DNA of 64,000 nt from an uncultured Methylophaga sp. GTDB lineage: Bacteria; Pseudomonadota; Gammaproteobacteria; Nitrosococcales; Methylophagaceae. The notes under the pieces were generated by a model. It had not been told where the DNA came from. It did not search any database and was given only the letters and a program-made list of their open reading frames with translations. Below are positions 10,123 to 21,400 of the stretch, piece after piece. Numbering within the stretch: the first letter of the stretch is position 1; each line of letters begins with the position of its first letter. Location: assembly GCA_913055695.1 (NCBI GenBank), contig CAJXKF010000001.1, positions 514,354 through 578,353 of the forward strand. The letters run 5' to 3'. Both the position numbers and the translations under genes were made by a program.

Positions 10123-11373
10123 TTAAAAATTCCCCTGGAACCAGCTTTTCATTCTTGACAGCATGCCTTTAAACCCGTCACTTACTCTGATTTCACCATG
10201 CCCCGGGGCATGTTCCTCGTTGCCGAATAACAGCAACCCGACACCTGTGGCATGGATTGGATTACGCACCACATCAACCAGTCCCCCGACGTGTTGAGGT
10301 ACGCCCAGACGCACAGGCAGATGGAAGACTTCTTCAGCCAGCTCGATAACGCCTTCCATTTTGGAACTACCGCCTGTCAGCACGATGCCGGCAGCCAGCA
10401 TTTCCTCAAATCCACTGCGACGCAGTTCAGCCTGAACCAGCATCAGCAGTTCTTCATAACGTGGTTCCACGACCTCGGCCAGGGTTTGTCTGGCCAGTTG
10501 CCGTGGCGGCCGGTCGCCGACACTGGGCACTTCGATAGTTTCATCTTCACGTGCCAGCTGAGTCAGCGCGCAGGCGTATTTAATCTTGATTTCTTCTGCG
10601 TATTGAGTCGGTGTCCGCAATGCGACAGCGATGTCGTTGGTGACCTGATCCCCGGCTATCGGGATCACCGCGGTGTGGCGAATCGCACCATCCACAAATA
10701 CGGCAATATCGGTGGTGCCACCGCCGATATCGATAATGCAGACACCGAGTTCTTTTTCATCCTGATCCAGCACCGAATAGCTCGAGGCCATCTGCTCCAG
10801 AATGATGCCGTCCACGGCGAGCCCACAGCGTTCGATACACTTGGTAATGTTCTGCGCCGCACTCACCGCACCGGTAATCAGATGCACCTTGGCTTCCAGG
10901 CGAACGCCGGACATGCCGATGGGCTCACGGATGCCTTCCTGGTTATCGATAATGAATTCCTGGGGCAGCACATGCAGCAATTGCTGATCGCCAGGAAAAT
11001 GTACGGCGCGAGCCGCATCCAGTACCCGGTCCAGATCGCCCTGCGTCACTTCTTTATCGCGAATCGCCACCGTGCCATGAGAATTCAGGCTGCGGATATG
11101 ACTACCTGCAATCCCCGCATAGACTGAATGGATCTGACAGCCTGCCATCAGCTCAGCCTCTTCCACTGCACGCTGGATCGACTGCACAGTGGACTCAATA
11201 TTGACCACCACCCCTTTTTTCATACCACGGGCAGGATGCGAACCGATACCGATGATCTCCAGCTGGTTTTCATTGGGGCCGGCATCCAGAATCGGGGCCG
11301 CCACAATCGCCACCACTTTTGAGGTGCCGATATCCAGTCCGACGATGAGTTCTCTCTCGCTACGTTTCGACAT
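10123..11373 (-). CDS. ftsA: Cell division protein FtsA
   Basis: Actin-like ATPase that tethers FtsZ to the membrane. The 416 residues begin with the phosphate-1 loop GLDIGTSKVVAIV and later carry IIDIGGGTTDIAVF (phosphate 2). The C-terminal end MLSRMKSWFQGNF is a typical amphipathic membrane-targeting helix. The start ATG overlaps the ftsQ stop by one base, which implies coupled translation. ftsQ-ftsA-ftsZ order is conserved. Confidence 0.98.
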   Translation of the reverse strand: MSKRSERELIVGLDIGTSKVVAIVAAPILDAGPNENQLEIIGIGSHPARGMKKGVVVNIESTVQSIQRAVEEAELMAGCQIHSVYAGIAGSHIRSLNSHGTVAIRDKEVTQGDLDRVLDAARAVHFPGDQQLLHVLPQEFIIDNQEGIREPIGMSGVRLEAKVHLITGAVSAAQNITKCIERCGLAVDGIILEQMASSYSVLDQDEKELGVCIIDIGGGTTDIAVFVDGAIRHTAVIPIAGDQVTNDIAVALRTPTQYAEEIKIKYACALTQLAREDETIEVPSVGDRPPRQLARQTLAEVVEPRYEELLMLVQAELRRSGFEEMLAAGIVLTGGSSKMEGVIELAEEVFHLPVRLGVPQHVGGLVDVVRNPIHATGVGLLLFGNEEHAPGHGEIRVSDGFKGMLSRMKSWFQGNF

Positions 11374-12152
11374 TACACAGTCCCATTAAAATCAGGTTGC
11401 TGACCGTCTTTCCAGACCACGGCCAGCCCGTTGGTATAACGCATATCAATTTCTTTAATCTGCTCTCTGAAGCTGTTCAGACCGCTTCGATACACATCGA
11501 TGAACCGTTGCAGACGGGCATCCCCTTCTGCCCGGCCCAGCTTCAGATGCAGGCCGTCTTTAAAATCCACTTGCCAGGCACGACGCTTATCCATGCTGAT
11601 AGCGGTGACTCTCAGCCCCAGCACATTCAGCTGTTGCTGAATATCCACCAGTCTTCTCGCCATCAGCTCACTGGTGCCTTCAGGGCCGTTCATCTGTACC
11701 AGCCCGGCCGGAATCGTATCCAATGCGGGCTTGAACACCCCGCCGAGGCTGTTTACCAGACCGTCTTCATTCCAACGCGCCACCGCTTTGTGTTCCTCGA
11801 CCACCAGATGCAGCGTGTCCGGCCATACCCGTCTGACCTGAATTTGTTTAATCCAGGGCAGCTGTTCACCGGCAGCGCGGATACTGGCAACATCAACATC
11901 GAGGAAGCTACCCCGTACAAACGGCGACACGGACTGAACCAGCTCATCGCGGTCAATATGGCGAATTTCGCCTTCGACGGTCACATGTTTGACCGGCAAG
12001 GTATTCGCCTCATGCAGATAGGCACCGCCACCGATAATCATCATCACTACAACGATAGCCAGAGCCTGTTTCAGCGACTGCTTCCAGTCTCTGGGCTGGC
12101 TCTCTTTAGCCTCAGTGATGCTGGCACCACGTTTTTGTTTGTTGACTGCCAT
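11373..12152 (-). CDS. ftsQ: Cell division protein FtsQ
   Basis: A bitopic divisome protein that links FtsB/FtsL to the rest of the machine. I chose the ATG at 12152 (MAVNKQKRG). It overlaps the ddl stop by one base (TGATG), whereas an in-frame ATG farther upstream lies inside ddl. This gives 259 residues: a basic cytoplasmic tail, one membrane segment (about 30-45), a POTRA domain starting at LPVKHVTVEG, and the beta domain. The length fits the family. Confidence 0.95.
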   Translation of the reverse strand: MAVNKQKRGASITEAKESQPRDWKQSLKQALAIVVVMMIIGGGAYLHEANTLPVKHVTVEGEIRHIDRDELVQSVSPFVRGSFLDVDVASIRAAGEQLPWIKQIQVRRVWPDTLHLVVEEHKAVARWNEDGLVNSLGGVFKPALDTIPAGLVQMNGPEGTSELMARRLVDIQQQLNVLGLRVTAISMDKRRAWQVDFKDGLHLKLGRAEGDARLQRFIDVYRSGLNSFREQIKEIDMRYTNGLAVVWKDGQQPDFNGTV

Positions 12153-13090
12153 CAAAGTGCTTCCCTGAAACTGGTTTCCAGAATTCGCCACACCAGATCA
12201 TCAAACTCGATACCGGCCTGTTTTGCCGCCATCGGCACCAGGCTGTGATCAGTCATACCCGGCACACTGTTGGCTTCCAGCAAGTAAAACTCGCCTTTGC
12301 CGTCACGCATAAAATCCACCCGGCCCCATCCCGACATGCCCAGGCCCTCAAAGGCTTTCAATGCCAGTTGCTGCATCTGCTGTTCGCTGTCTGAATCAAG
12401 ACCGCAGGGGCACAGATATTCGGTGGAGTTGGATTGATATTTGGCTTCAAAGTCATAAAACTCGCGCGGCGTTTTCAATCTGATGGCCGGTAAGGGCTCA
12501 CCATCGAGAATCGCGACGGTGTACTCCTCGCCCTGTATCCACTGCTCGGCAATCACATCGGCGTCATACTTCAATGCCAGCGCTATCGCATCCTTAAGCT
12601 CGGCAACAGTTTTGACCTTGCTCATACCGATGCTGGAGCCTTCATTCACCGGCTTAATAATCAGTGGCAGTCCCAATTGGGCGACGATCATCTCAGCATC
12701 ACTGTCACCGGTGACGCGGGCAAAGTCGGCCGTGGGCAGGCCCTGCTGAATCCAGTTGTTCTTACTGATGCGTTTGTTCATCGACAGCACCGATGCAGCC
12801 ACACCGCTGCCGGTGTAGGGCAGATTCACCGCCTGCAGGAAGCCCTGGATTTCACCATCTTCACCGCCTCGGCCATGTAATACGATAAAGGCCCGGTCAA
12901 ACTGACCGCTGCCAAGTTTATGACAGATATCAAAACTGACATCGAGACCGTAGGCATCTACCCCTTTGCGCTGCAGACCGGCTAAAACCGCATTACCGCT
13001 TATCAGCGAAATCTCACGTTCAGCACTACGGCCCCCCATCAGCACAGCGACGCGTCCGAATTCTGCCGGATTAGCAATATGGCGAGTCAT
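12152..13090 (-). CDS. ddl: D-alanine--D-alanine ligase
   Basis: ATP-grasp enzyme that makes the D-Ala-D-Ala dipeptide for the peptidoglycan stem. The 312 residues match the DdlB size. The motifs EGSSIGMSKV (ATP/D-Ala binding loop) and NSVPGMTDHSLVP are present, with GRGGEDGEIQGFLQ in the N-terminal half. The start overlaps the murB stop by four bases (ATGA). Cytoplasmic. Confidence 0.97.
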   Translation of the reverse strand: MTRHIANPAEFGRVAVLMGGRSAEREISLISGNAVLAGLQRKGVDAYGLDVSFDICHKLGSGQFDRAFIVLHGRGGEDGEIQGFLQAVNLPYTGSGVAASVLSMNKRISKNNWIQQGLPTADFARVTGDSDAEMIVAQLGLPLIIKPVNEGSSIGMSKVKTVAELKDAIALALKYDADVIAEQWIQGEEYTVAILDGEPLPAIRLKTPREFYDFEAKYQSNSTEYLCPCGLDSDSEQQMQQLALKAFEGLGMSGWGRVDFMRDGKGEFYLLEANSVPGMTDHSLVPMAAKQAGIEFDDLVWRILETSFREAL

Positions 13091-13980
13091 TCAGCAGCCT
13101 CCCCGATAATATGGACTTCCGGTATTAGCCTGACGCCCTGCAACTGTTCCACTTTGTTCTGAACCAGCTGAATCAGGTTTTCAATATCGGCGGCAGTGGC
13201 TGTGCCGTCATTCACAATAAAGTTGGCATGTTTGCTTGAGACGCTGGCACCGCCCACAGTCAGACCTTTTAGCTCACAGCTCTCAATCAGTCGACCGGCA
13301 AAATCCCCTTGCGGATTCCGGAATACCGAACCGGCGCAGGGCTGATTGGTGGGCTGGCTGGCATTGCGCTTTTTCAACAGGTCCTTAATCAAGTTGGTTT
13401 CTGTTCTGGCATCACCTTGTTCAAACTGCATATTGGCCGAAACGAACCACTCTCCTTCCGGCAGTGGCACAGAACGATAAGCGACAGCGAAATCTGACAA
13501 TGGTCGCTGGCGCAGCTCACCCTGTCTGTTAATGGTGGTCACACTGGTCACAAAGTCCCAGGTTTCGCCGCCATGGGCACCCGCGTTCATTGCCAGCGCG
13601 CCGCCCAGGGTGCCGGGAATACCGGCCAGCCAGGCGGCGCCTTTAAGGCCTGCCTTGGCGACCTGTTTCGCCAGTTTGCTGCAGTAAAGGCCGACTTCGG
13701 CTTCAACGCGGCCGCCTTCAATATCAATATTCTGTAAAGCACCTGCCGTTACTATCACGGTGCCATTAAAGCCGCCATCGCGTACCAGCAGATTACTGCC
13801 GAGTCCCAGCCAGAGAACAGGTTCATCAGTCGGCAACTGTTGCAGAAATACCGCCAAATCGATCGCGTCTGCCGGCCGATACAGCTGTTTTGCCTCACCA
13901 CCTACGCGCCATGAGGTATAGCGAGCCAGCGGTTCATGCAGTTTGAGTTCGCCTCTTAAAGTCTGCTGCAGGGCCATCAT
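13087..13980 (-). CDS. murB: UDP-N-acetylenolpyruvoylglucosamine reductase MurB
   Basis: FAD/NADPH enzyme that converts UDP-GlcNAc-enolpyruvate to UDP-MurNAc. The 297 residues carry the FAD-binding [13 protein letters not shown], the [19 protein letters not shown] motif, the proton-donor serine region AGSVFRNP, and a C-terminal HANFIVN. This is the shorter type II-like form, not the ~340-residue E. coli type. ATGA overlap with murC upstream. Confidence 0.97.
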   Translation of the reverse strand: MMALQQTLRGELKLHEPLARYTSWRVGGEAKQLYRPADAIDLAVFLQQLPTDEPVLWLGLGSNLLVRDGGFNGTVIVTAGALQNIDIEGGRVEAEVGLYCSKLAKQVAKAGLKGAAWLAGIPGTLGGALAMNAGAHGGETWDFVTSVTTINRQGELRQRPLSDFAVAYRSVPLPEGEWFVSANMQFEQGDARTETNLIKDLLKKRNASQPTNQPCAGSVFRNPQGDFAGRLIESCELKGLTVGGASVSSKHANFIVNDGTATAADIENLIQLVQNKVEQLQGVRLIPEVHIIGEAAE

Positions 13981-15398
13981 TCAGCACCTCCGCTTAAGAC
14001 TTCAGGCAGCGCCTGTGCCATACGGCCGATATCTCCGGCGCCCAGTGTCAGCAAGACATCCCCATCCTGCAGCAGGCTCGGCAGAATGCTGTAGAGCGCT
14101 TCCTTATCTTCGGCAAATACAGGTTCGACCTGGCCACGCAAACGAATCGCCCGGCACAGGCTGCGGGAATCTGCACCGGCGATTTTGGCTTCGCCTGCCG
14201 GATACACTTCCAGCACCACCAACACATCAACCGATGACAGCACCTGGGCAAAGTCTTCGAACAAATCACGGGTACGGGTATACCGATGCGGCTGGAATAC
14301 CACGACCAGACGGTTATCAGCCCAGCCGGCACGGGTGGCTGCCAGGGTCGCTGCGATTTCGGTGGGGTGGTGACCATAATCATCAATCAGGATTGCTTCA
14401 CCGCCATCGGCTTTAACCGGTCCCAGTAGGTTGAAGCGACGACCGATGCCGTCGAATTTCAACAAAGCACGTTGACAGGCTTCAATTTTGACCTGCAGAT
14501 TACGTGCTACTGCCATCGCCGCTGTGGCATTCAGTGCATTATGCAAACCGGGCATATTTAACGTTATCGGGAAGCGTTCACCGCTCTTTTTTTCAATCAC
14601 GGTGAAAAAGCTCTGACCCTGATGCTGAGTCAGATCGACCAGCTGATAATCCGCCTCTTCGTCCTGACCATAGGTAATAAACGGCCGGGTCACTTCAGTC
14701 AGCAGATCCTTAATGACCGGATCATCGAGACACATTACCGCCAGTCCATAGAACGGCAGGTGATGCAGGAACTCGACAAAGGTGGCTTTGAGTTTCTCGA
14801 AGCTGCCTTCATAGGTGGCCATATGGTCCTGGTCGATATTGGTCACCACCGCGATCATCGGCTGCAGATAAAGGAACGAAGCATCGCTCTCATCAGCTTC
14901 CGCCACGAGATAACGACCTGTGCCAAGACGGGCATTACTGCCGGCACTGTTCAACCGGCCGCCGATGACAAAAGTCGGATCCAGTTCGCCTTCACTGAGC
15001 AGGCAGGCAATCAGGCTGGTAGTCGTGGTTTTACCATGGGTACCGGCGACTGCAATGCCATAGCTGAAGCGCATCAGCTCTGCCAGCATTTCAGCACGTG
15101 GTACCACCGGAATATATTGTTCACGGGCAGCCTGGAGTTCGACATTATCTTCCGTGACGGCGGTAGTGACGACCACGACGTCAGCGCCTTTCAGATAGGC
15201 CGGATCATGGCCTATCATGATGGTGGCACCGAGTGTCCGTAGATGTTTAATCAGGCTGTTTTCAGCCAGATCACTCCCCGTCACCTGATAACCTAGATTG
15301 AGCAATACTTCGGCAATACCACCCATGCCCACACCACCGATACCGATGAAATGAATGTGCTTGACCCGGCTCTGCATGGCTGAGGTTAATCTATCCAT
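13977..15398 (-). CDS. murC: UDP-N-acetylmuramate--L-alanine ligase MurC
   Basis: Adds L-Ala to UDP-MurNAc. I chose the ATG at 15398 (MDRLTSAMQ). It has GGAG seven bases upstream and gives a 473-residue protein of normal length; a longer in-frame start would extend deep into murG. The N-terminal nucleotide-binding loop is [17 protein letters not shown] and the ATP-binding P-loop is [10 protein letters not shown]. The gene overlaps the end of murG by 8 bases. Confidence 0.96.
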   Translation of the reverse strand: MDRLTSAMQSRVKHIHFIGIGGVGMGGIAEVLLNLGYQVTGSDLAENSLIKHLRTLGATIMIGHDPAYLKGADVVVVTTAVTEDNVELQAAREQYIPVVPRAEMLAELMRFSYGIAVAGTHGKTTTTSLIACLLSEGELDPTFVIGGRLNSAGSNARLGTGRYLVAEADESDASFLYLQPMIAVVTNIDQDHMATYEGSFEKLKATFVEFLHHLPFYGLAVMCLDDPVIKDLLTEVTRPFITYGQDEEADYQLVDLTQHQGQSFFTVIEKKSGERFPITLNMPGLHNALNATAAMAVARNLQVKIEACQRALLKFDGIGRRFNLLGPVKADGGEAILIDDYGHHPTEIAATLAATRAGWADNRLVVVFQPHRYTRTRDLFEDFAQVLSSVDVLVVLEVYPAGEAKIAGADSRSLCRAIRLRGQVEPVFAEDKEALYSILPSLLQDGDVLLTLGAGDIGRMAQALPEVLSGGAE

Positions 15399-16479
15399 GG
15401 GCATACTCCAGACACAGATCTGCAATCCGCGTGGCGCTGCCGATTTTCGCGACTTGTCTCGCCGCATTGGCCATGTTTAATAATCCTTCTCTGTCTTGAT
15501 CAAACTGACGCAGACTGACTGACAGTTCTTCAGCCTTGAGCTTATCGTCAGCAATCAGCCTGGCGGCGCCGGCATCGACCAGCAGTGCCGCATTGTGTGT
15601 CTGATGGTCATCCACCGCATAGGGGTAAGGCACCAGAATTGAGGCCACACCCGCTGCCGCGACCTCAGCCACAGTGAGGGCTCCCGCGCGGCAGATAACC
15701 AGATCGGCCCAGCTGTAGGCCGCCGCCATATCCGCTATAAAATCAGTGATCTCAGCTTCGACTCCGGCCTGACGGTAGGCAGTCTGACAGGCCTCGATAT
15801 GTTTTTTACCGCACTGATGGCGGACTTCAGGCCGCTGTGTCACATCCATCAGCTGTAATGCTGCCGGTACCACTTCATTCAGGGTGCGAGCACCCAGGCT
15901 GCCGCCTAATACCAGCAGTTTGAGTCGTCCGTTATCATCACTCTGACGCAGATGTGGCATCGGTAAATCTTCAATTTGTTTACGAACCGGATTACCGACC
16001 CATTCCGCCTCGACTTTGTCGTCAAAGCTATTGGGGAAGCCCGCCAGCACCCGTTTTGCCAGTTTTGCCAGCAGACGGTTGGTCAAACCCGGAATCGCAT
16101 TCTGCTCGTGAATCAGCAGCGGTTTTTTCAACAGCCAGGCCGCTACGCCGCCCGGACCTGATGCAAACCCACCCAGGCCGATCACCACATCCGGATTGAA
16201 TACCCGCATCAGTCGCAGTGCCTGCCAGACAGCTTTGACGACCCTAAACGGTGCCATCAGCCAGCCAAACGCGCCGTTGCCGCGCAGACCTGCAACCCGG
16301 ATAAAGGTCAACGGATATCCGGCCTGAGGTACCAGCTCCGACTCAATCCCTTTTTGTGTACCGATCCAGCTCACTTCAACCTCGCGCTGTTTCAGTTCAT
16401 CAGCGACCGCCAATGCCGGAAACACATGCCCGCCGGTGCCCCCTGCCATGATCATGACTTTGACTGTTTTGTCTGTCAT
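15391..16479 (-). CDS. murG: Lipid II-forming GlcNAc transferase MurG
   Basis: Peripheral membrane GT28 glycosyltransferase that turns lipid I into lipid II. The 362 residues show the G-loop [17 protein letters not shown] at the N-terminus, the [12 protein letters not shown] loop, a second G-loop VLGGSLGA, and the UDP-GlcNAc region [18 protein letters not shown] overlap with ftsW upstream. Confidence 0.97.
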   Translation of the reverse strand: MTDKTVKVMIMAGGTGGHVFPALAVADELKQREVEVSWIGTQKGIESELVPQAGYPLTFIRVAGLRGNGAFGWLMAPFRVVKAVWQALRLMRVFNPDVVIGLGGFASGPGGVAAWLLKKPLLIHEQNAIPGLTNRLLAKLAKRVLAGFPNSFDDKVEAEWVGNPVRKQIEDLPMPHLRQSDDNGRLKLLVLGGSLGARTLNEVVPAALQLMDVTQRPEVRHQCGKKHIEACQTAYRQAGVEAEITDFIADMAAAYSWADLVICRAGALTVAEVAAAGVASILVPYPYAVDDHQTHNAALLVDAGAARLIADDKLKAEELSVSLRQFDQDREGLLNMANAARQVAKIGSATRIADLCLEYAHG

Positions 16480-17615
16480 CGTCTGATCCTTGCCGAGGCT
16501 TTCTCGGGCAAACGGGTTTCCATATCGACACGGAACAGCAAGGCAATCGCCACACAGACAATCACCAGGCTACTGCCGCCATAGCTCATTAATGGCAGGG
16601 TCAGCCCCTTGGTTGGCAACGCGCCCATATTGACGCCGATATTGACGCAGGCCTGCATACCCAGCCAGATGCCGATACCGTAAGCGACCTGGGCGCCGAA
16701 TACCTGACCGGCCAGTTCTGCGGCACGACCAATTGCCAGCGCCCGCCAGATGAAAATGAAAAACAGCACAATCACAGCCAGCGCGCCGACCAGCCCCAAC
16801 TCCTCAGCCAGGATGGAATACAGAAAGTCAGTGTGAGCTTCGGGCAGATAAAACAATTTCTGCATGCTGCTACCGAGTCCCACCCCCAGCCAGTCACCGC
16901 GGCCAAACGCAATCAGCGCCTGCGTTAACTGGAAGCCACTACCAAAGGGATCAGCCCAGGGGTCCATAAAGCTCTGTAACCGTTCCAGACGGTATGGCGC
17001 TACCCATACCAGCATCGCAAACAAGGCGACCATCACCGCTATCAACGCTGCAAACACATCCAGCCTTGCACCGCCAAGAAACAACATGGCCAGCACAGTC
17101 GACATAATGACCACCATCGAGCCCATATCCGGCTGTAATAACAGTAATAAAGCAGCCACACCCAACAACATCAGTGGCGCCAGAACTTTAAGAAAAGAGG
17201 TGTGTAGCTGGCCATGGTGACGCTGCAGGTAATCGGCAATGTAGAGGATGGCAAAAAGCTTAATAACCTCGGCTACCTGCAGATTCACCGGTCCCAATGG
17301 CAGCCAGCGGCTCGCGCCGTTGACCTCTCTGCCAATGCCGGGAATCAGCACCAGGACCAGCATAAACACACCAAACATTAATAGTTGTGGTGCAATTCGT
17401 TGCCAGACAGCCAGTCTCACCGACACCACTGCCCAGGCTACGCCCAGGCCAGCAACGGCGAATACCAGCTGACGGATAAAATAGTACAAAGGCTGACCGG
17501 TCATGCTATCGGCAATCGTGATCGACGCCGAGCACACCATAATCAGGCCGATAAACATCAGCGCCCCGGTGGCAAACAGCAGACTACGATCAAATTGCAG
17601 ATTGGACTCGCTCAT
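16476..17615 (-). CDS. ftsW: Septal peptidoglycan polymerase FtsW (SEDS family)
   Basis: Multi-pass inner-membrane glycosyltransferase that polymerises lipid II at the septum with its partner FtsI. The 379 residues have about ten membrane segments. SEDS signatures are visible: GREVNGASRWLPLG in the first half and LPTKGLTLPLMSYGGSS near the C-terminus. ATGA overlaps with murD upstream and murG downstream. Confidence 0.97.
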   Translation of the reverse strand: MSESNLQFDRSLLFATGALMFIGLIMVCSASITIADSMTGQPLYYFIRQLVFAVAGLGVAWAVVSVRLAVWQRIAPQLLMFGVFMLVLVLIPGIGREVNGASRWLPLGPVNLQVAEVIKLFAILYIADYLQRHHGQLHTSFLKVLAPLMLLGVAALLLLLQPDMGSMVVIMSTVLAMLFLGGARLDVFAALIAVMVALFAMLVWVAPYRLERLQSFMDPWADPFGSGFQLTQALIAFGRGDWLGVGLGSSMQKLFYLPEAHTDFLYSILAEELGLVGALAVIVLFFIFIWRALAIGRAAELAGQVFGAQVAYGIGIWLGMQACVNIGVNMGALPTKGLTLPLMSYGGSSLVIVCVAIALLFRVDMETRLPEKASARIRR

Positions 17616-18967
17616 GCCGCCAGCCCCCTTACTGCTTGTTCAAATTTATCGCCGCGCTCAGCGTAACCACTGAACATATCGAAACTGGCACAGGCTGGTG
17701 ACAGTAAAACACTGTCGCCCGCTGCTGCCGCCTGACGCGCCTTTTCGACAGCATCATTCATATCGATGGCCATTTCTATGCGCACACCGGCAGGTACAAC
17801 TGCAGCAATCTTGTCAGCATCTTCCCCAATAAGCACCACGGCGCGGACTGCCTGTTTCAGGGTGTCAGTCAACTCGGCAAAGTTCTGATCTTTACCGACA
17901 CCACCTGCAATCAGCACAATCGGACCGCTATCGGCCAGTCCCTCAATCGCCGCGATGCAGGCACCGATGTTGGTGGCCTTGGAATCGTTAAACCAGCGTA
18001 CCCCGTCCAGTTCTCTGACCAGCCGGCAACGATGGGGCAGCCCCTTGAACTCCTGCAAGGCAGCCAGCATTGCCGGCATCGGCAGTGCCATCGCTGATCC
18101 CAGCGCCAGCGCTGCCAGAGCATTGGCAAGGTTATGAGTACCGACGATTTTCATCTGACTCACAGCAAGCAAGGGCTCATGACCCTCAGCCAGCCAGGTC
18201 TGACCATCTTTCTGTATCAGTCCAAAGTCGACGCCTTCAGTTTTATGCAGACTGAAACCGATTTGAATCCGGCTCTCTTCAGCCATCGCACTGACAACCG
18301 GATCATCACGGTTAAGAACCATGACGCCATCGCCGTTGAAGATTTTCTGTTTGGCGCGCTGATAGTCTTCGACCGAATCGTAACGATCCAGATGATCAGG
18401 GCTCACATTCAGAATCACGGCGGCAAAGGCATTCAGTGAACAGACCGTTTCCAGCTGGAAGCTCGACAGCTCCAGAATGTAAAAATCAGGGGCCTTGTCG
18501 CTGAGCAGATCCAGTGCGGGGGTGCCCAGATTTCCACCGATGCGGGTATCTTTACCGGCCAGCTGCGCCATCAAGGCCAGCAGCGTGGTCACTGTGCTCT
18601 TGCCGTTGGAACCGGTAATGGCAACCACCGGCGCGTCAGCATAACGGGCAAACAATTCGATATCTCCGACCATTTCAATCCCGGCTTCGCGGGCTGCCCG
18701 GATTTCCGGCAGGCGTGGGTCAACACCGGGGCTCAGAATGATCATATCGGCCTGCAGCAGCCACTCCTGATCAAATCCGCCGGTTTTAATCAGTACCTGC
18801 GGATAATCCTGCTGCAGTGTAGTGAGTGCCGGTGGCTTTTCACGGGTATCCATCACCGCAACACTAAGCGCACGGTCAGCCAGGAAACGCGCGCATGACA
18901 GTCCGGTCTGCCCCAGACCGACGATCAGGCAGTTTTTATGTGAAAGTTTATTCATGCCTTGTGTCAT
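17612..18967 (-). CDS. murD: UDP-MurNAc-L-alanine--D-glutamate ligase MurD
   Basis: Cytoplasmic Mur ligase adding D-Glu. The 451 residues show the N-terminal Rossmann loop [14 protein letters not shown], the ATP P-loop [14 protein letters not shown], the [12 protein letters not shown] motif, and the C-terminal [12 protein letters not shown]. The start overlaps the mraY stop by four bases. Confidence 0.97.
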   Translation of the reverse strand: MTQGMNKLSHKNCLIVGLGQTGLSCARFLADRALSVAVMDTREKPPALTTLQQDYPQVLIKTGGFDQEWLLQADMIILSPGVDPRLPEIRAAREAGIEMVGDIELFARYADAPVVAITGSNGKSTVTTLLALMAQLAGKDTRIGGNLGTPALDLLSDKAPDFYILELSSFQLETVCSLNAFAAVILNVSPDHLDRYDSVEDYQRAKQKIFNGDGVMVLNRDDPVVSAMAEESRIQIGFSLHKTEGVDFGLIQKDGQTWLAEGHEPLLAVSQMKIVGTHNLANALAALALGSAMALPMPAMLAALQEFKGLPHRCRLVRELDGVRWFNDSKATNIGACIAAIEGLADSGPIVLIAGGVGKDQNFAELTDTLKQAVRAVVLIGEDADKIAAVVPAGVRIEMAIDMNDAVEKARQAAAAGDSVLLSPACASFDMFSGYAERGDKFEQAVRGLAA

Positions 18968-20046
18968 CGTATTTTCAGCGTTGCCAGACCAATCAGAACC
19001 AGGAATACCGTCACAATCCAGAAGCGCACGATGATGCGTGGCTCCGGCCAGCCTTTCAGCTCATAGTGATGATGAATCGGTGCCATCAGAAACACCCGTT
19101 TACCCCGCAGTTTGTAGGAAGCGACCTGAATCATCACTGACAGGGTTTCAATCACAAACACGCCACCCATAATCAGCAGCACCAGTTCCTGACGCACCAG
19201 CACCGCCACCGTGCCCAGCGCGGCCCCTAAAGCCAACGCGCCGACATCGCCCATAAATACCTGGGCGGGATAGGTGTTAAACCAGAGAAAGCCGAGTCCG
19301 GCACCGACCAGCGTTGCACAGAATACAGTCAGTTCACCGGCGCTGGGGATAAACGGAATCTGCAAATACTGGGCAAATTCAAAGTGACCGCCGACATAAC
19401 TGAACAGACCCAGTGCAGCCGCCACCATCACAGTCGGCATAATGGCCAGACCATCCAGGCCATCAGTCAGGTTGACCGCATTACTGCTGCCGACAATGAC
19501 CAGATAGGTCAGCAGCATGTACCAGCCGCCGAGTGGAATCACAACTTCCTTGAAAAACGGCACAATCAGCGTGGTTTCTTCTGGCACCGTTGCGGTGAAG
19601 AATAAAAATACGGCCGCACCGGCACCAAACAGTGACTGCCAGAAGTATTTGTAACGGCTCAGCAATCCACGGGGGTCCTGTCTGACCAGCTTGATATAGT
19701 CATCAACAAAACCGATCACACCAAAGGCCAGTGTCACGATCAGCACAACCCAGATATAACGATTGCCGAGATCAGCCCACAACAGGGTACTGACAGCGAT
19801 TGCCACCAGAATCAGCGAACCACCCATGGTTGGTGTACCGCTCTTGCTGAAATGAGACTCAGGACCATCACGTCTGACAACCTGGCCGATTTGTTTAAAG
19901 CTCAGCTGCCGAATCATGGTCGGACCGATCAGCAAAGCAATGCCCAGTGCGGTGATGGTGCCCAGTATCGCCCGCAGTGTCAGATACTGGAAAACATTGA
20001 ACCCGCTGTAATACTGGGTCAGGTATTCACTTAACAGCAGCAGCAT
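18964..20046 (-). CDS. mraY: Phospho-MurNAc-pentapeptide transferase MraY
   Basis: Integral membrane enzyme that makes lipid I on undecaprenyl phosphate. The 360 residues have ten predicted membrane helices. Motifs: [11 protein letters not shown], the magnesium-binding [12 protein letters not shown], and [14 protein letters not shown]. The chosen start (MLLLLSEYL before a YYSGFNVF motif) matches the family N-terminus and overlaps murF by 20 bases. Confidence 0.97.
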   Translation of the reverse strand: MLLLLSEYLTQYYSGFNVFQYLTLRAILGTITALGIALLIGPTMIRQLSFKQIGQVVRRDGPESHFSKSGTPTMGGSLILVAIAVSTLLWADLGNRYIWVVLIVTLAFGVIGFVDDYIKLVRQDPRGLLSRYKYFWQSLFGAGAAVFLFFTATVPEETTLIVPFFKEVVIPLGGWYMLLTYLVIVGSSNAVNLTDGLDGLAIMPTVMVAAALGLFSYVGGHFEFAQYLQIPFIPSAGELTVFCATLVGAGLGFLWFNTYPAQVFMGDVGALALGAALGTVAVLVRQELVLLIMGGVFVIETLSVMIQVASYKLRGKRVFLMAPIHHHYELKGWPEPRIIVRFWIVTVFLVLIGLATLKIR

Positions 20047-21400
20047 CAGCCTCTCCCTCTTGTGCCAGCTGATCGGCCAGCTTATCCAGTTGCATAAAAC
20101 GTGATCCTTTGATCAAACAAGTCACATCCCTGCTTAACTCCTGCTGCAAGCTTTGCTGCAAAGTCTCAATATCCTCAAAGTGTTTTGCACCGCAACCGAA
20201 TTGTTGTCCTGCCATACGGCTGCTGTTACCCACAGTAAATAAGCGGCTGACACCGGTATCCCGCGCCTGTTTACCCATCTCTGCATGGATTCTGTCACTG
20301 TCTTTACCCAGCTCACCGAAATCACCCAGCACCAGCCAGTGCTCGCCGTTAAATCCGGCCAGGGTTTTCAGTGCCTGCAGATAAGAACCGGGATTGGCGT
20401 TATAGGTATCATCAATCAGGCGTGAGTCGTTCAGACCGGTTCTCAGTTGCAGACGGTGCGGTACAGCGCGCATGCTGGCAAGACCGCGCACCATCGCATC
20501 CACCGGCACTTCCAGCGCCCGGCTGAGTGCAATCGCCGCCAGCGCATTGTTGACGTTATGCAGGCCGGGTAAAGGCAGGTCAAAATGATGGCTGACGCCG
20601 TCCATCTCGACCAGAAAATGGCTGGCAGACGGATCCAGCTGAATATAATCAGCACGGATATCTGCTTCACCCTCCAGTCCGAATGTCAGAATTTTTCTGT
20701 CTGCAATCATCGGTGCCCAGATGTCCTGATAGGGCATATCGGCATTGACTACTGCGATACCCGCCGCAGCCAGGCCGCTGTATATGGCACCTTTTTCTGT
20801 CGCCACACCGGCTTCGGTCCCAAAGCCTTCCAGATGGGCCGGGGCGATGTTATTAATCACCGCGACATCGGGCTCGGCAATCTTCACCAAAACAGCTATT
20901 TCACCTGGATGGTTGGTGCCCATTTCTATCACGGCGAATTTATCCTCGCGATCCAGACGACACAGGGTCAGTGGCACACCCAGATCATTATTCAGATTGC
21001 CCTGGGTCGACAGTACCGGCCCCATCTGACGCAAAATCGCCGTGACCATTTCCTTGACGCTGGTTTTGCCGTTACTGCCGGTAATCGCCACAACGCGGGT
21101 ACGGTTTTGCTGCAACCAGGCACGGCCAATTCTGGCAAAGGCCTGACGCACATCCTTGACCAGCAACTGCGGCAAAGGATCATCACGAAGTTCAGACACC
21201 AGCGCGGCACTGGCACCGGCTTCACGCGCCTGCGCCAGAAAATCATGACCGTCAACATGCTCGCCTTTGAGTGCGACAAACAGGTTGCCCTTTTTGATCT
21301 TGCGGGTATCAATCACCGCGCCACGGACTTTAACCTCGCCCGCGCTGACATCACAGCCGAGCAGACGGCTCAGTTGTTCCAGTGTCATCGACAAAGCCAT
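20027..21400 (-). CDS. murF: UDP-MurNAc-tripeptide--D-Ala-D-Ala ligase MurF
   Basis: Completes the pentapeptide precursor by adding D-Ala-D-Ala. The 457 residues carry the ATP P-loop [13 protein letters not shown], the [14 protein letters not shown] motif and [13 protein letters not shown]. The start overlaps the murE stop by one base (TAATG). It uses the product of ddl in the same cluster. Confidence 0.97.
   Translation of the reverse strand: MALSMTLEQLSRLLGCDVSAGEVKVRGAVIDTRKIKKGNLFVALKGEHVDGHDFLAQAREAGASAALVSELRDDPLPQLLVKDVRQAFARIGRAWLQQNRTRVVAITGSNGKTSVKEMVTAILRQMGPVLSTQGNLNNDLGVPLTLCRLDREDKFAVIEMGTNHPGEIAVLVKIAEPDVAVINNIAPAHLEGFGTEAGVATEKGAIYSGLAAAGIAVVNADMPYQDIWAPMIADRKILTFGLEGEADIRADYIQLDPSASHFLVEMDGVSHHFDLPLPGLHNVNNALAAIALSRALEVPVDAMVRGLASMRAVPHRLQLRTGLNDSRLIDDTYNANPGSYLQALKTLAGFNGEHWLVLGDFGELGKDSDRIHAEMGKQARDTGVSRLFTVGNSSRMAGQQFGCGAKHFEDIETLQQSLQQELSRDVTCLIKGSRFMQLDKLADQLAQEGEADAAAVK

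Noticed and set aside
10252-11127. Long plus-strand open frame opposite ftsA
   Set aside because: It is an antisense shadow of a well-supported gene; no family motif and no ribosome binding site. The same applies to plus-strand frames opposite ftsQ/ddl (11397-12248) and murF (20585-21403) and to the minus-strand frame opposite ctaD (28793-29479).
15399-15467. Longer N-terminus for MurC reaching into murG
   Set aside because: The extra residues are not family-like, and a good ribosome binding site stands before the ATG at 15398.
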